The position numbers were made by a program, and so were the translations under genes. 64,000 bases of DNA, from contig RPFO01000213.1 of NCBI GenBank assembly GCA_009746045.1, forward strand, positions 13,381,462-13,445,461, written 5' to 3'. Numbering within the stretch: position 1 is the stretch's first letter; every line of letters begins with the position of its first letter. This DNA is from Mesostigma viride. Its lineage: Eukaryota > Streptophyta > Mesostigmatophyceae > Mesostigmatales > Mesostigmataceae. Positions 55,345 through 64,000 of this stretch are shown here, in pieces. Below the pieces are notes generated by a model, which did not search any database, was not told the DNA's origin, and was given only the letters and a program-made list of their open reading frames with translations.

Positions 55345-56483
55345 GCTGGATACGTGGGCCGGGCCCCGCAATGCTAGACGCAGCAAGGCCCGCACCTTCA
55401 AAGAACAGCAAGTAGAGGATATGGGGGGGCTACTAAGGCCTCTCCGTGATTTGGAACAAGATGATGGACAAGGCCAAGTGGGGCCAGGTCATAGAGGACA
55501 ACGAACCCCCTCCCGTGGGGAAGCTCCCGCATGTTTGCAAACGCGGGAAGCACGCTAGACAGGACCCCTAGGGTAGTAGAGTCAGCTTAGAATATAAGAG
55601 TCGGCTTAATGTTGTAGATAGATAGAGTAGACCGGTAGGATTGCGTATCCCCATCCATCCATCCATCCATCCATCCATCCATCCATCCATCCATCCATCC
55701 ATCCATCCATCCATCCATCCATCCATCCATCCATCCATCCATCCATCCATCCATCCATCCATCCATCCATCCATCCATCCATCCATCCATCCATCCATCC
55801 ATCCATCCATCCATCCATCCATCCATCCATCCATCCATCCATCCATCCATCCATCCATCCATCCATCCATCCATCCATCCATCCATCCATCCATCCATCC
55901 ATCCATCCATCCATCCATCCATCCATCCATCCATCCATCCATCCATCCATCCATCCATCCATCCATCCATCCATCCATCCATCCATCCATCCATCCATCC
56001 ATCCATCCATCCATCCATCCATCCATCCATCCATCCATCCATCCATCCATCCATCCATCCATCCATCCATCCATCCATCCATCCATCCATCCATCCATCC
56101 ATCCATCCATCCATCCATCCATCCATCCATCCATCCATCCATCCATCCATCCATCCATCCATCCATCCATCCATCCATCCATCCATCCATCCATCCATCC
56201 ATCCATCCATCCATCCATCCATCCATCCATCCATCCATCCATCCATCCATCCATCCATCCATCCATCCATCCATCCATCCATCCATCCATCCATCCATCC
56301 ATCCATCCATCCATCCATCCATCCATCCATCCATCCATCCATCCATCCATCCATCCATCCATCCATCCATCCATCCATCCATCCATCCATCCATCCATCC
56401 ATCCATCCATCCATCCATCCATCCATCCATCCATCCATCCATCCATCCATCCATCCATCCATCCATCCATCCATCCATCCATG
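55345..56483 (+). mobile_element. LINE family B 3' end with expanded (CATC)n tail
   Basis: 55347-55560 resembles the coding C-terminus seen intact at 60438-60650 (KARTFKEQ.VEDMGG..), with a frame break. The 3' UTR (GTAGATAGATAGAGTAGACCGG, to about 55648) runs directly into about 834 bp of (CATC)n. In the sister copy at 60440-60760 the same UTR precedes only three CATC units. Confidence 0.7.
55649..56482. repeat. (CATC)n array 1, about 208 units
   Basis: Essentially uninterrupted tetranucleotide array. Because the 4-bp unit has no stop in any frame, it yields long HPSI or MDGW frames on the two strands; these are not genes. Confidence 0.97.
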
Positions 56484-57018
56484 TGGCCTGAATGCCTCCG
56501 CCACAAGCAGGACCCCCAGAAGCCCAAGGTGTACTGGAGGGGCGGGGACCTGATGATCAACCACAAGATGTGGACGCCCCCAGCGGGCTAGAATAGCTTG
56601 TAGCCCTAGCTTGACTTCATTGGTAGTCACTGCCGCCATGTCAGCCATGCTTAGAATGTTTGCCTAGTTGTGCCACCTTACCTAGTCACGTGCACCGCAA
56701 ACGCACGGTACACAACCAGCCATAGCCCGATAGCTTAGTCCTTGTACAGCCATGCTACGTCCTGGCTTCGATCAGATAACTTGCCCACGCTCCTTGTTAT
56801 GATATGCTCACACGGGTCTTATTGCACCCACAGTATGCCGGATCGTTAGCGTGTCCGTTTAGCTAGCGCGCCCGAATGCAGCTGTGGCATGCCTTTGGCA
56901 TGAAGGAGACTGGGGGTCTCTGCCCTTTCTCCTGTTGTGCACACACAGGGATTAAAAGCACTTCGGTGCTCCGTGACTCCCCAACGGGAGCACGTGTTTT
57001 AATTAATTGATTAATTAA
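56484..57018 (+). other. Between the two (CATC)n arrays; hairpin motif, no confirmed gene
   Basis: 56484-56591 codes a short in-frame tail after the array ([31 protein letters not shown]) that could be an ORF end of an unknown retroelement. At 56968-56994 is GTGCTCCGTGACTCCCCAACGGGAGCAC, a 7-bp-stem hairpin, followed by TTAATTAATTGATTAATTAAT and array 2. Confidence 0.5.
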
Positions 57019-58320
57019 TCCATCCATCCATCCAGCCATCCATCCATCCATCCATCCATCCATCCATCCATCCATCCATCCATCCATCCATCCATCCATC
57101 CATCCATCCATCCATCCATCCATCCATCCATCCATCCATCCATCCATCCATCCATCCATCCATCCATCCATCCATCCATCCATCCATCCATCCATCCATC
57201 CATCCATCCATCCATCCATCCATCCATCCATCCATCCATCCATCCATCCATCCATCCATCCATCCATCCATCCATCCATCCATCCATCCATCCATCCATC
57301 CATCCATCCATCCATCCATCCATCCATCCATCCATCCATCCATCCATCCATCCATCCATCCATCCATCCATCCATCCATCCATCCATCCATCCATCCATC
57401 CATCCATCCATCCATCCATCCATCCATCCATCCATCCATCCATCCATCCATCCATCCATCCATCCATCCATCCATCCATCCATCCATCCATCCATCCATC
57501 CATCCATCCATCCATCCATCCATCCATCCATCCATCCATCCATCCATCCATCCATCCATCCATCCATCCATCCATCCATCCATCCATCCATCCATCCATC
57601 CATCCATCCATCCATCCATCCATCCATCCATCCATCCATCCATCCATCCATCCATCCATCCATCCATCCATCCATCCATCCATCCATCCATCCATCCATC
57701 CATCCATCCATCCATCCATCCATCCATCCATCCATCCATCCATCCATCCATCCATCCATCCATCCATCCATCCATCCATCCATCCATCCATCCATCCATC
57801 CATCCATCCATCCATCCATCCATCCATCCATCCATCCATCCATCCATCCATCCATCCATCCATCCATCCATCCATCCATCCATCCATCCATCCATCCATC
57901 CATCCATCCATCCATCCATCCATCCATCCATCCATCCATCCATCCATCCATCCATCCATCCATCCATCCATCCATCCATCCATCCATCCATCCATCCATC
58001 CATCCATCCATCCATCCATCCATCCATCCATCCATCCATCCATCCATCCATCCATCCATCCATCCATCCATCCATCCATCCATCCATCCATCCATCCATC
58101 CATCCATCCATCCATCCATCCATCCATCCATCCATCCATCCATCCATCCATCCATCCATCCATCCATCCATCCATCCATCCATCCATCCATCCATCCATC
58201 CATCCATCCATCCATCCATCCATCCATCCATCCATCCATCCATCCATCCATCCATCCATCCATCCATCCATCCATCCATCCATCCATCCATCCATCCATC
58301 CATCCATCCATCCATCCATC
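57019..58320. repeat. (CATC)n array 2, about 325 units
   Basis: About 1.3 kb of the same tetranucleotide with one variant unit (CCAG at about 57033). On its right it is followed by GGGGTTAATGCTCCGTGACTC, the same sequence that follows the three CATC units at 60757-60790, so it too lies inside a LINE B 3' end. Length may be under-assembled. Confidence 0.97.
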
Positions 58321-58373
58321 GGGGTTAATGCTCCGTGACTCACCAACGGCCGTGCACGAGTTTAATTAATTAA

Positions 58374-60091
58374 CACGTCGTACGTGCAAACTCAGTCCTA
58401 AAAATAGGACTGAGTATGCCAACTTTGAGATCATGTAGCGGTAAGGGTAGGGGGGTACCCCATATGTTTGATATGCATAATAGCACTCAATATCATGCTA
58501 ATGCTTGGGCATATGCATAAAAAATCATACATTGACCAAATCATGTATAATTTTACTGGGGTGTGGACCCTTACTCGCGATTTTGCATTTTTGTGTGGAA
58601 GCACGATTGGGAAAAATTGAATAAATTCCATATGCATGTTGAAAAAATATAGGCATGTAAAAAATATAGTTCTTGACCTGTAGAAAAAAACTGGACTCAA
58701 TTTGGCCACAGGCACTGCCTGAAACACACAAAATACTGCCAGTCCTATAATAGGACTGGGCCTTGCTAGCAAAATGCTAGCATGTAAGTGCGGTCATACT
58801 ACACACCACCGTGGCAACCAGCCATGCCAATCAACTCATTTCCCTTCTAGCATAATAGGACAACATGCTTGCATCATCATATTGCAGTTATATGATACCT
58901 TAGTATGTGTGAGAGCCTATGCACGCACGTAGGGAATGGGTATGGATACCTACCTACAAAGGGTTGTATTATAAGTCTTAACCACCAATATGATGGGTAG
59001 GTTAAGCATATTTCAATTGTTTCTAACAAGAATAGACATGGCTAAAGCTGTTTTGCTTTGCCATGACATGGCCAACATACTTGCTGGCACATTATGACAG
59101 TGGTTTATCACCAAGACTTTTCACTCACAAGTGTAAGCTCGAAAGCACGCTTGATGCAGCCCATGGCCACACAATCATGCAGTATGAACGTAGCAAAAGA
59201 AGAACTAACATCTATGAAGGTATTTAAACCCATTAAGCGCCTAAAAACCTGCACAATTACACTAGGGTAAGGCAAATGCCTGGTAACATCATCAAAAAAG
59301 GGGGGTTTAGAGAGGGGCAGGCAACGGTAAAGAAAGCGCATCAAGACTCGAAACTGACAACGCCTCGCAAGCTTAAACTCATTCAAGAACATCAAAAAAC
59401 GATGAGGCAACGATATTTCAGCTTTACCGTTCACGGATGGCGTTACCTTGGCCCAGGCGGTGCCCGCAAAAGTGACACTTGCCGGCACACAAAGCATGAC
59501 GTGACAGAGTGCTTGAAATCATCAAATCTTTACTGCCACTGACTTTATTCTACGAAAATGCATGATAATTAGTAGAAAGAAGCATATAAACCCTTCGAAC
59601 TGCGCCGGAAAGCAGTTTTAGTCATCAATTCCGTCAGCCTGCCTGATCGCAGTTTTTTGCACCAAGAGCAGTGCCGACACCTGGTAAATCGCATCTCCGC
59701 GAGCTAAAATTTTGCCTGTGTCATCTTTAAGACATAAGAAATCTACTTCCTGAGTTTGACCAGCTAAATCGTCCGCAAACGTAAACTGCATGCATGGGCG
59801 CAAGCCGCCATGGCTAGGTCGTGCATTTCCGGAACTCACGTTTCGCGTGAAAAAGTACCCTTACCACCTGTACTTTGACCGCACATTTAGCCGCCCAAAC
59901 AAAATCAAAAAAAATCCCAAAAATATGTCCAAGAAAGGTCTTTTCACGTAGTATTTGAATAAATTTTGAGAGAATTTTTTTGTCCAACACTCTGACCGGG
60001 GCGAATTTTCTACGAAACCCAAAAACTCAGTCCTAAAATTAGGACTGAGTTCAACTCAGTCCTAAAAATAGGTAGGGTTACGTACGACGTG
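58374..60091. mobile_element. TTAA-flanked non-autonomous DNA transposon 2
   Basis: TTAA at 58370-58373 and 60092-60095 flanks 1718 bp with perfect 12-bp inverted ends CACGTCGTACGT/ACGTACGACGTG. Near both ends lies the stem-loop ACTCAGTCCTA-AAAA-TAGGACTGAGT (58391-58416; similar at about 60026-60051, plus a half copy after it). A related stem (CAGTCCTATAATAGGACTG) is near 58739. No transposase motif is visible. Size, TTAA target and subterminal palindromes match element 1, although the terminal sequences differ. Confidence 0.85.
59618..59839 (-). CDS. Short ORF inside TTAA element 2, 73 aa
   Basis: MSSGNARPSHGGLRP...VDFLCLKDDTGKILARGDAIYQVSALLLVQKTAIRQADG has protein-like composition (alternating beta-strand pattern, FLCLKDDTGKILARG). 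It ends in a stop within the element. It may be a captured exon or a remnant of the element's own gene. A second motif-free frame lies at 59108-59497 (minus). Family not recognised. Confidence 0.35.
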   Translation of the reverse strand: MSSGNARPSHGGLRPCMQFTFADDLAGQTQEVDFLCLKDDTGKILARGDAIYQVSALLLVQKTAIRQADGIDD

Positions 60092-60437
60092 TTAATGAAT
60101 GAATGAATTAATTAATTAATTAATTAATTAATCAATCTATTTATTTATTATGCCGGATGCAACTGTCAGCATCCATGCAGGCGCTTCACTCCACCGCTCC
60201 GCCAAACAGCGACCTTGCCATGGATACCCGCGAGGAGGCCGTTTCTGTCGAGGAAGCTGCCCAATTTTTGCCTGGAAAATGGCCATGCATCATGAGTTGA
60301 ATAGCCCCAGCTATAGCTATTACTTTTTATCTGCCAATTACTAATTGACCAACATCCTGCGCAGGACCTAGATAATAGCTTACCTCGATCATCCATTCCA
60401 TACCTGCCATTCCATACCAGCCTGGCCGCCAGCTCCT

Positions 60438-60815
60438 GACGTGGGCCGGGCCCCGTGATGTTAGACGTCGCAAGGCCCGCACATTCAAAGAACAGCTAGT
60501 AGAGGACATGGGGGGCCTAGGCCTCTCCGTGATTTGGAAAAAGATGATGGACAAGGCCAAGTGGGCCCAGGTCATAGAGGACAACGAGCCCCCCCCCGTG
60601 GGGAAGCGCCCGCGTGTGCAAACTCGCGGGAGGCATGCCAGGCAGCTCCCCTAGGGTAGAGTAGATGTTGATAGCTTTAGATAGATGTTGTAGGTAGCTG
60701 TTGTAGATAGATTAGACCGGCGGTATAGGACTGACAGTTTGCACCCATCCATCCATCCCTCGGGGTTAATGCATGCTCCGTGACTCCCCAATGGGAGCAC
60801 GAGTCTAAATAGTTA
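60438..60815 (+). mobile_element. LINE family B 3' end, short-tail copy
   Basis: The plus strand codes KARTFKEQLVEDMGGLGLSVIW followed by KKMMDKAKWAQVIEDNEPPPVGKRP and a stop near 60653. A 3' UTR with TAGATAGATTAGACCGG, then three CATC units, GGGGTTAATG, the hairpin TGCTCCGTGACTCCCCAATGGGAGCA and TTAATTAATT follow. It defines the intact layout of the family B tail. Confidence 0.75.
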
Positions 60816-60879
60816 ATTAATTCCATACCTGTCCCCATACCTGTTCATTATTGTCGTGGATAACCATTAATTCCATACC

Positions 60880-61385
60880 TGTTCATTATTGTCGTGGATC
60901 ACGTCATGCGCCGGGGCATGTGCGCGCTTTACTGTGTGGGGTTCGAGCCCGGCTTGGACATCCTTAACGAGAAAGAGCACGGCGGGGTTAGCACTGGCTA
61001 CCGCCTGGCCGACCTGATTTATGCGGACGACACCACCCTCATCGCGCGCCCCGAGCACATTCAGACCTGGCTGGACTGTCTGGGCCTGGAGGCGAGGGCG
61101 GTGGGGTTGGAGATTAGTGTCAAAACTGAGGCGATGGTGATTGGGGCCTCCAGTTGCCCACCGTTGCCGCGCCTGCTCGACGGGACGGAGGTCCCGTTCC
61201 GCGATCGCTTCAAACTGTTGGGGAGTATGCTCCCTGACACCGCAGGCGATGTGGACATCCGCATCGGCCTGGCCTGGGCCAGGCTCCGTTCGCTCAACAC
61301 CTACTGGCGCTCGAAGGGCCTGAGCGAGCACCGCAAGCGCATCCCTAAGCTCGTCTGGATTTGTACTAGAACACGCAATTTGTAG
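60880..61385 (+). pseudogene. LINE ORF2 fragment with YADD box
   Basis: Plus-strand frame: VVDHVMRRGMCA, YRLADLIYADDTTLI, TWLDCLGLEARAVGLEISVKTEAM, FKLLGSMLPDTAGDVDIRIGLAWARLRSL. This is the RT palm and thumb of a LINE, about 75% similar by eye to 52747-53500. It begins just after a roughly 29-bp direct duplication (AATTCCATACCTGTTCATTA at about 60838 and 60867) and ends abruptly near 61350, so it is a truncated insertion. Confidence 0.8.
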
Positions 61386-61462
61386 TTCATTTTGAAAAGT
61401 TGTATTTTATTGAATTTAAAGTTTCCACTTAAGTCTCTGAGGAAGGGGAAGTTCATAGGACC

Positions 61463-61503
61463 CGTGACACCGTGACATCGTGACACCGTGACACCGTGAC
61501 ACC
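61463..61503. repeat. 8-bp minisatellite GTGACACC, block 1
   Basis: About five GTGACACC units with one variant (GTGACATC). Confidence 0.9.
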
Positions 61504-61599
61504 TCAAAATGCATATAAACACACATCTTTGCAGGTATGCAGTGATTATTAATGGGGATGATGTATTCAATGGGTCATTGCAAGTTTTACCTATGCTTC

Positions 61600-61647
61600 T
61601 GACACCGTGACACCGTGACACCGTGACACCGTGACACCGTGACACCG
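61600..61647. repeat. 8-bp minisatellite GTGACACC, block 2
   Basis: Six perfect units. The same octamer recurs singly or doubled, in both orientations, at about 62537, 62625 and 62745. Confidence 0.9.
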
Positions 61648-61928
61648 CAAATACCACGTATACACCTTCATAATAATCCTAGTAGAGACATTCATTTCTC
61701 CATACATCTCGGTCATCTCACCATATATCGTCTCATGTTGATGTATTCTTGTTGTGCGTGTAGGTACCTTGCCGGGTCATGACAAGTTCAGCCATTCCTC
61801 GTTTATGCGGTCCAACGTCGCTTCAATAGGGCATGTGATTAATATCTGGTAACAACTTATATATGTTGGCACGCCATGCGTCCAGGAATAGCTGTCTCAC
61901 TTAATATGCATGCAAGCAACCATCAAAA

Positions 61929-62333
61929 TCACTTTGTCATGAAATCACTTGCCGGGATTTCAGTTTCTCGCTGGCCGGCCTGAAAAAGCTGGTTCTTTAT
62001 AAACTCTTTCCGATCCGCAGGCTTCTTAGACCACATGTCGGTCCTCATCGTCCTGAGCTCCTCGAAATGCACGCTTCTCAAACAATGGCGGCCACAACCA
62101 CAGTCCCAGTCCCTGCAAAGTGCCGCAGCCAAGGACGAATCCTGGGTGCATTTCGCCAACACGGCGGCTGCAGATAACCGGACCCCGCGCCTCGCCATCA
62201 TATTGAACACGACGACGCCCAGGAGTAATAGCAAGAAGAACATTCCCAAAACCTGCCAACCCAGCGCCCCCGCACTGGGCTCCATGAAAACGCCGGGTCT
62301 CGCCATGGCTATGTCAACTGGGCAATGTTGCAA
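61929..62333 (-). CDS. Unknown 134-aa protein: membrane segment plus Cys/His cluster
   Basis: Starts MQHCPVDIAMARPG. Residues 25-47 (LGWQVLGMFFLLLLLGVVVFNMM) are a clear hydrophobic segment. Then comes a Cys-rich part, CRDWDCGCGRHCL, followed by a charged helix (SKKPADRKEFIKNQLFQAG). The C-C-C plus charged-helix part faintly recalls the zinc region at the N-terminus of some protist transposases; this is a weak impression. It lies between the 8-bp minisatellites and the palindrome, so it may belong to an unrecognised mobile element. Confidence 0.4.
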   Translation of the reverse strand: MQHCPVDIAMARPGVFMEPSAGALGWQVLGMFFLLLLLGVVVFNMMARRGVRLSAAAVLAKCTQDSSLAAALCRDWDCGCGRHCLRSVHFEELRTMRTDMWSKKPADRKEFIKNQLFQAGQRETEIPASDFMTK

Positions 62334-62549
62334 ACATCATTTGTCCCCCCCCCTCCCCATCTATTTCTACGTTGGCAGATGGCAAACGTAGATCCCCACG
62401 CCATGTGTGGGGGGGAATAAAACATGGCAGACCGGGATGTCACGCCAGCCCGGTCTGCCCGAGTTGTTTAGCCCATGTTACCTCATTTGGCAGCGATCAC
62501 CATCGCTGCCGCTCTCGTGAATTCGGGGTGAAAGCGCACGGTGTCACGG

Positions 62550-62822
62550 TGTCTCAACATGTTTGTAGTTGGTTTGTAGTTGGTGTCTCGGTGTCTCAGA
62601 AACTCGTGGTCCGCATTGAGTGGGTGTCACGGTGTCACGACATCTGATTGGCCCGGTTCAGATTCGTTTTTTTTTTAATTTTTTTTTAATTCGTTTTTTT
62701 TTTTTTTTAATTTGGGGCGAATCTGAACCGGGCCAATCAGATGTCGTGACACCGTGACACCCACTCAATGCGGACCACGAGTTTCTGAGACACCGAGACA
62801 CCAACTACAAACATGTTGAGAC
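62550..62822. repeat. Long inverted repeat, arms ~110 bp
   Basis: The left arm (about 62550-62670) and right arm (about 62713-62822) are reverse complements, from TCTCAACATG at the outside to AACCGGGCCAATCAGATG near the centre, apart from an extra TTTGTAGTTGG in the left arm. The loop is a T-rich tract with little else. Transcribed RNA would fold into a long hairpin. Confidence 0.9.
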
Positions 62823-62836
62823 ATGGGTGTCACAAC

Positions 62837-63778
62837 CGATGTCACAAGGTGTGCAGCAGGTATTTCCTTTCAATCCCCGAGGAAATTATCAACCATTCAT
62901 CGGCCATTCTGGTCAGGATAGCTAAGAATGGCTAGCGAATAAAAAGGCAGTATCGAGGCTGGAAATTTTAGTGTATGCTCCTAGGGTCATATATTACTTG
63001 CCGTTATTTTTTTTCGCCACAAATTCTGCGGAGTCCTTCCATTTTGGCGTCATTCACAGGTGGGTGCCTGTTTTGTCGCCGATTTTCTCTCGACCCCACC
63101 TACCTGCAGCAAAAAATTTTCCCGATGAAAGTCGCCCTAACATCTGGTTTTTGACACTAACCGACGCATTTTTTAGTTTTTAAGGCCTTGACCGAAGCAC
63201 TTTTTTCATTACCGGCTCAGTTTGCTTTAACCGAGCTGGCGCGATTTTTAATCCAATTTCTAGGCTGGGCCAGGCGTCGCAGACCCGTAATCCGTTTTTA
63301 AGTGCTTTTGTGCCCGATATCGTGTCTTTTGCAGGCGTTCTTGGCATCAAAGACGCCGTGGCGTCAGGGGCTAAAACGGACCTCCGCACGTTCGTTAACT
63401 GCGGCGAGCATGTCAATGCCGCCAGCAATTTTTGCTGCCGCGTCTGTGAAACGATTGCGATGCAAGACCGTTGTCGACGTGACGGAGTGGTATGTGCACA
63501 TTCAGGTGCGAATTTCTTCGCTGTTGAAACCCCGGCCGGTAGCAGACAAGTATTTCACCGTATCCCCTTTCCCCGAGTCTCTCTTTTCCGTCATGTTTTC
63601 ATCTTACGGAAAGCGCGTATAAAGCATCAGTGAGCGACAGTATGATGGCGAGCCGTTTGCTCGCATCAGGGCTGTGCGGCTTATTCTAGAGAGAAGCGAC
63701 ATCAAGCAGATTTTGCAGCCGGATGTGAGGGAGGGGCCCTGCTGGGGTGGGAATAAACTGCTGTGAGTGACCGATCCA
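62837..63778. other. No gene recognised
   Basis: Overlapping frames of 80-107 residues occur at 63180-63633 on both strands. One (63310 plus, FVNCGEHVNAASNFCCRVCETIAMQDRCRR) is Cys-rich but matches nothing I know. Not annotated as genes. Confidence 0.4.
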
Positions 63779-64000
63779 CTCCCTTCCTCCCTCCCTCCCT
63801 CCCTCCCTCCCTCCCTCCCTCCCTCCCTCCCTCCCTCCCTCCCTCCTCCCTCCCTCCCTCCCTCCTCCCTCCCTCCCTCCCTCCCTCCCTCCCTCCCTCC
63901 CTCCCTCCTCCCTCCCTCCCTCCCTCCTCCCTCCCTCCCTCCCTCCCTCCTCCCTCCCTCCCTCCTCCCTCCCTCCCTCCTCCCTCCCTCCCTCCCTCCC
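63779..64000. repeat. (CCCT)n tract running off the window end
   Basis: CCCT tetramers interrupted at intervals by CCT, to the last base. Confidence 0.95.

Noticed and set aside
55587-58346. Very long MDGW and HPSI repeat proteins on both strands
   Set aside because: They are translations of the (CATC)n arrays, which are open in every frame because the 4-bp unit contains no stop. There is no promoter, codon structure or conserved flank.
1-64000. tRNA and rRNA genes
   Set aside because: No cloverleaf with a convincing B box and no rRNA-like conserved stretch was recognised by reading; a tRNAscan-type search was not possible.

Overview
The window looks like nuclear DNA of a unicellular alga or similar protist. 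The evidence is GT-AG introns, TATA boxes and AATAAA signals, a multi-exon receptor kinase gene, several retrotransposon classes, very large tetranucleotide arrays, and one short block of giant-virus-like genes. I cannot name the species. A green-lineage alga is only a guess.

Layout. 1-4162: compact GC-rich block resembling a fragment of a nucleocytoplasmic large DNA virus: a hypothetical protein cut by the window edge, a VLTF2-like zinc-finger transcription factor, a 49-residue basic protein, a SET-domain methyltransferase on the minus strand and two unknown ORFs. 4593-10411: three cellular-type genes (RING/TRAF zinc-finger protein; an intron-containing acidic zinc-ribbon protein with a repeat-rich promoter; an acidic/basic low-complexity protein with a UBA-like end). 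10618-16800: broken Ty1/copia-class retrotransposon (minus). 19243-20590: gag remnant (plus). 21782-29797: nearly intact copia-class element (minus) with two 688/687-bp LTRs and a GCAGC target duplication, nested in the gag-like gene of an older element. 33116-35606: LINE debris. 35607-37358: TTAA-flanked non-autonomous DNA transposon. 38236-48689: eight exons of a membrane sensor histidine kinase fused to a Raf-like (TKL) protein kinase, with tandem arrays in two introns that copy the exon end plus its 5' splice donor. 52747-61385: LINE fragments of two families, two giant (CATC)n arrays and a second TTAA element. 61400-64000: 8-bp minisatellites, a long palindrome and a (CCCT)n tract.

Most interesting items. 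(1) An 83-bp x9 intronic array in the kinase gene carries identical 21-nt in-frame segments, each encoding one heptad (ELQLLEK) followed by a GTGAGC donor, placed exactly at the linker before the kinase P-loop. (2) Two copia-class elements share an INT-protease-RT-RNaseH order with a DT(N/Q)A protease motif and an HGDD reverse-transcriptase motif, all differing from canonical Copia; the intact one has gag and pol in one frame separated by a single UGA. (3) LINE 3' ends carry a (CATC)n tract of 3 to about 208 or more units together with a hairpin and TTAATTAA.

Caution. Several ORFs are broken by what looks like one missing base, mostly in C/G homopolymers. Uncorrected long-read errors are as likely as true pseudogenes.
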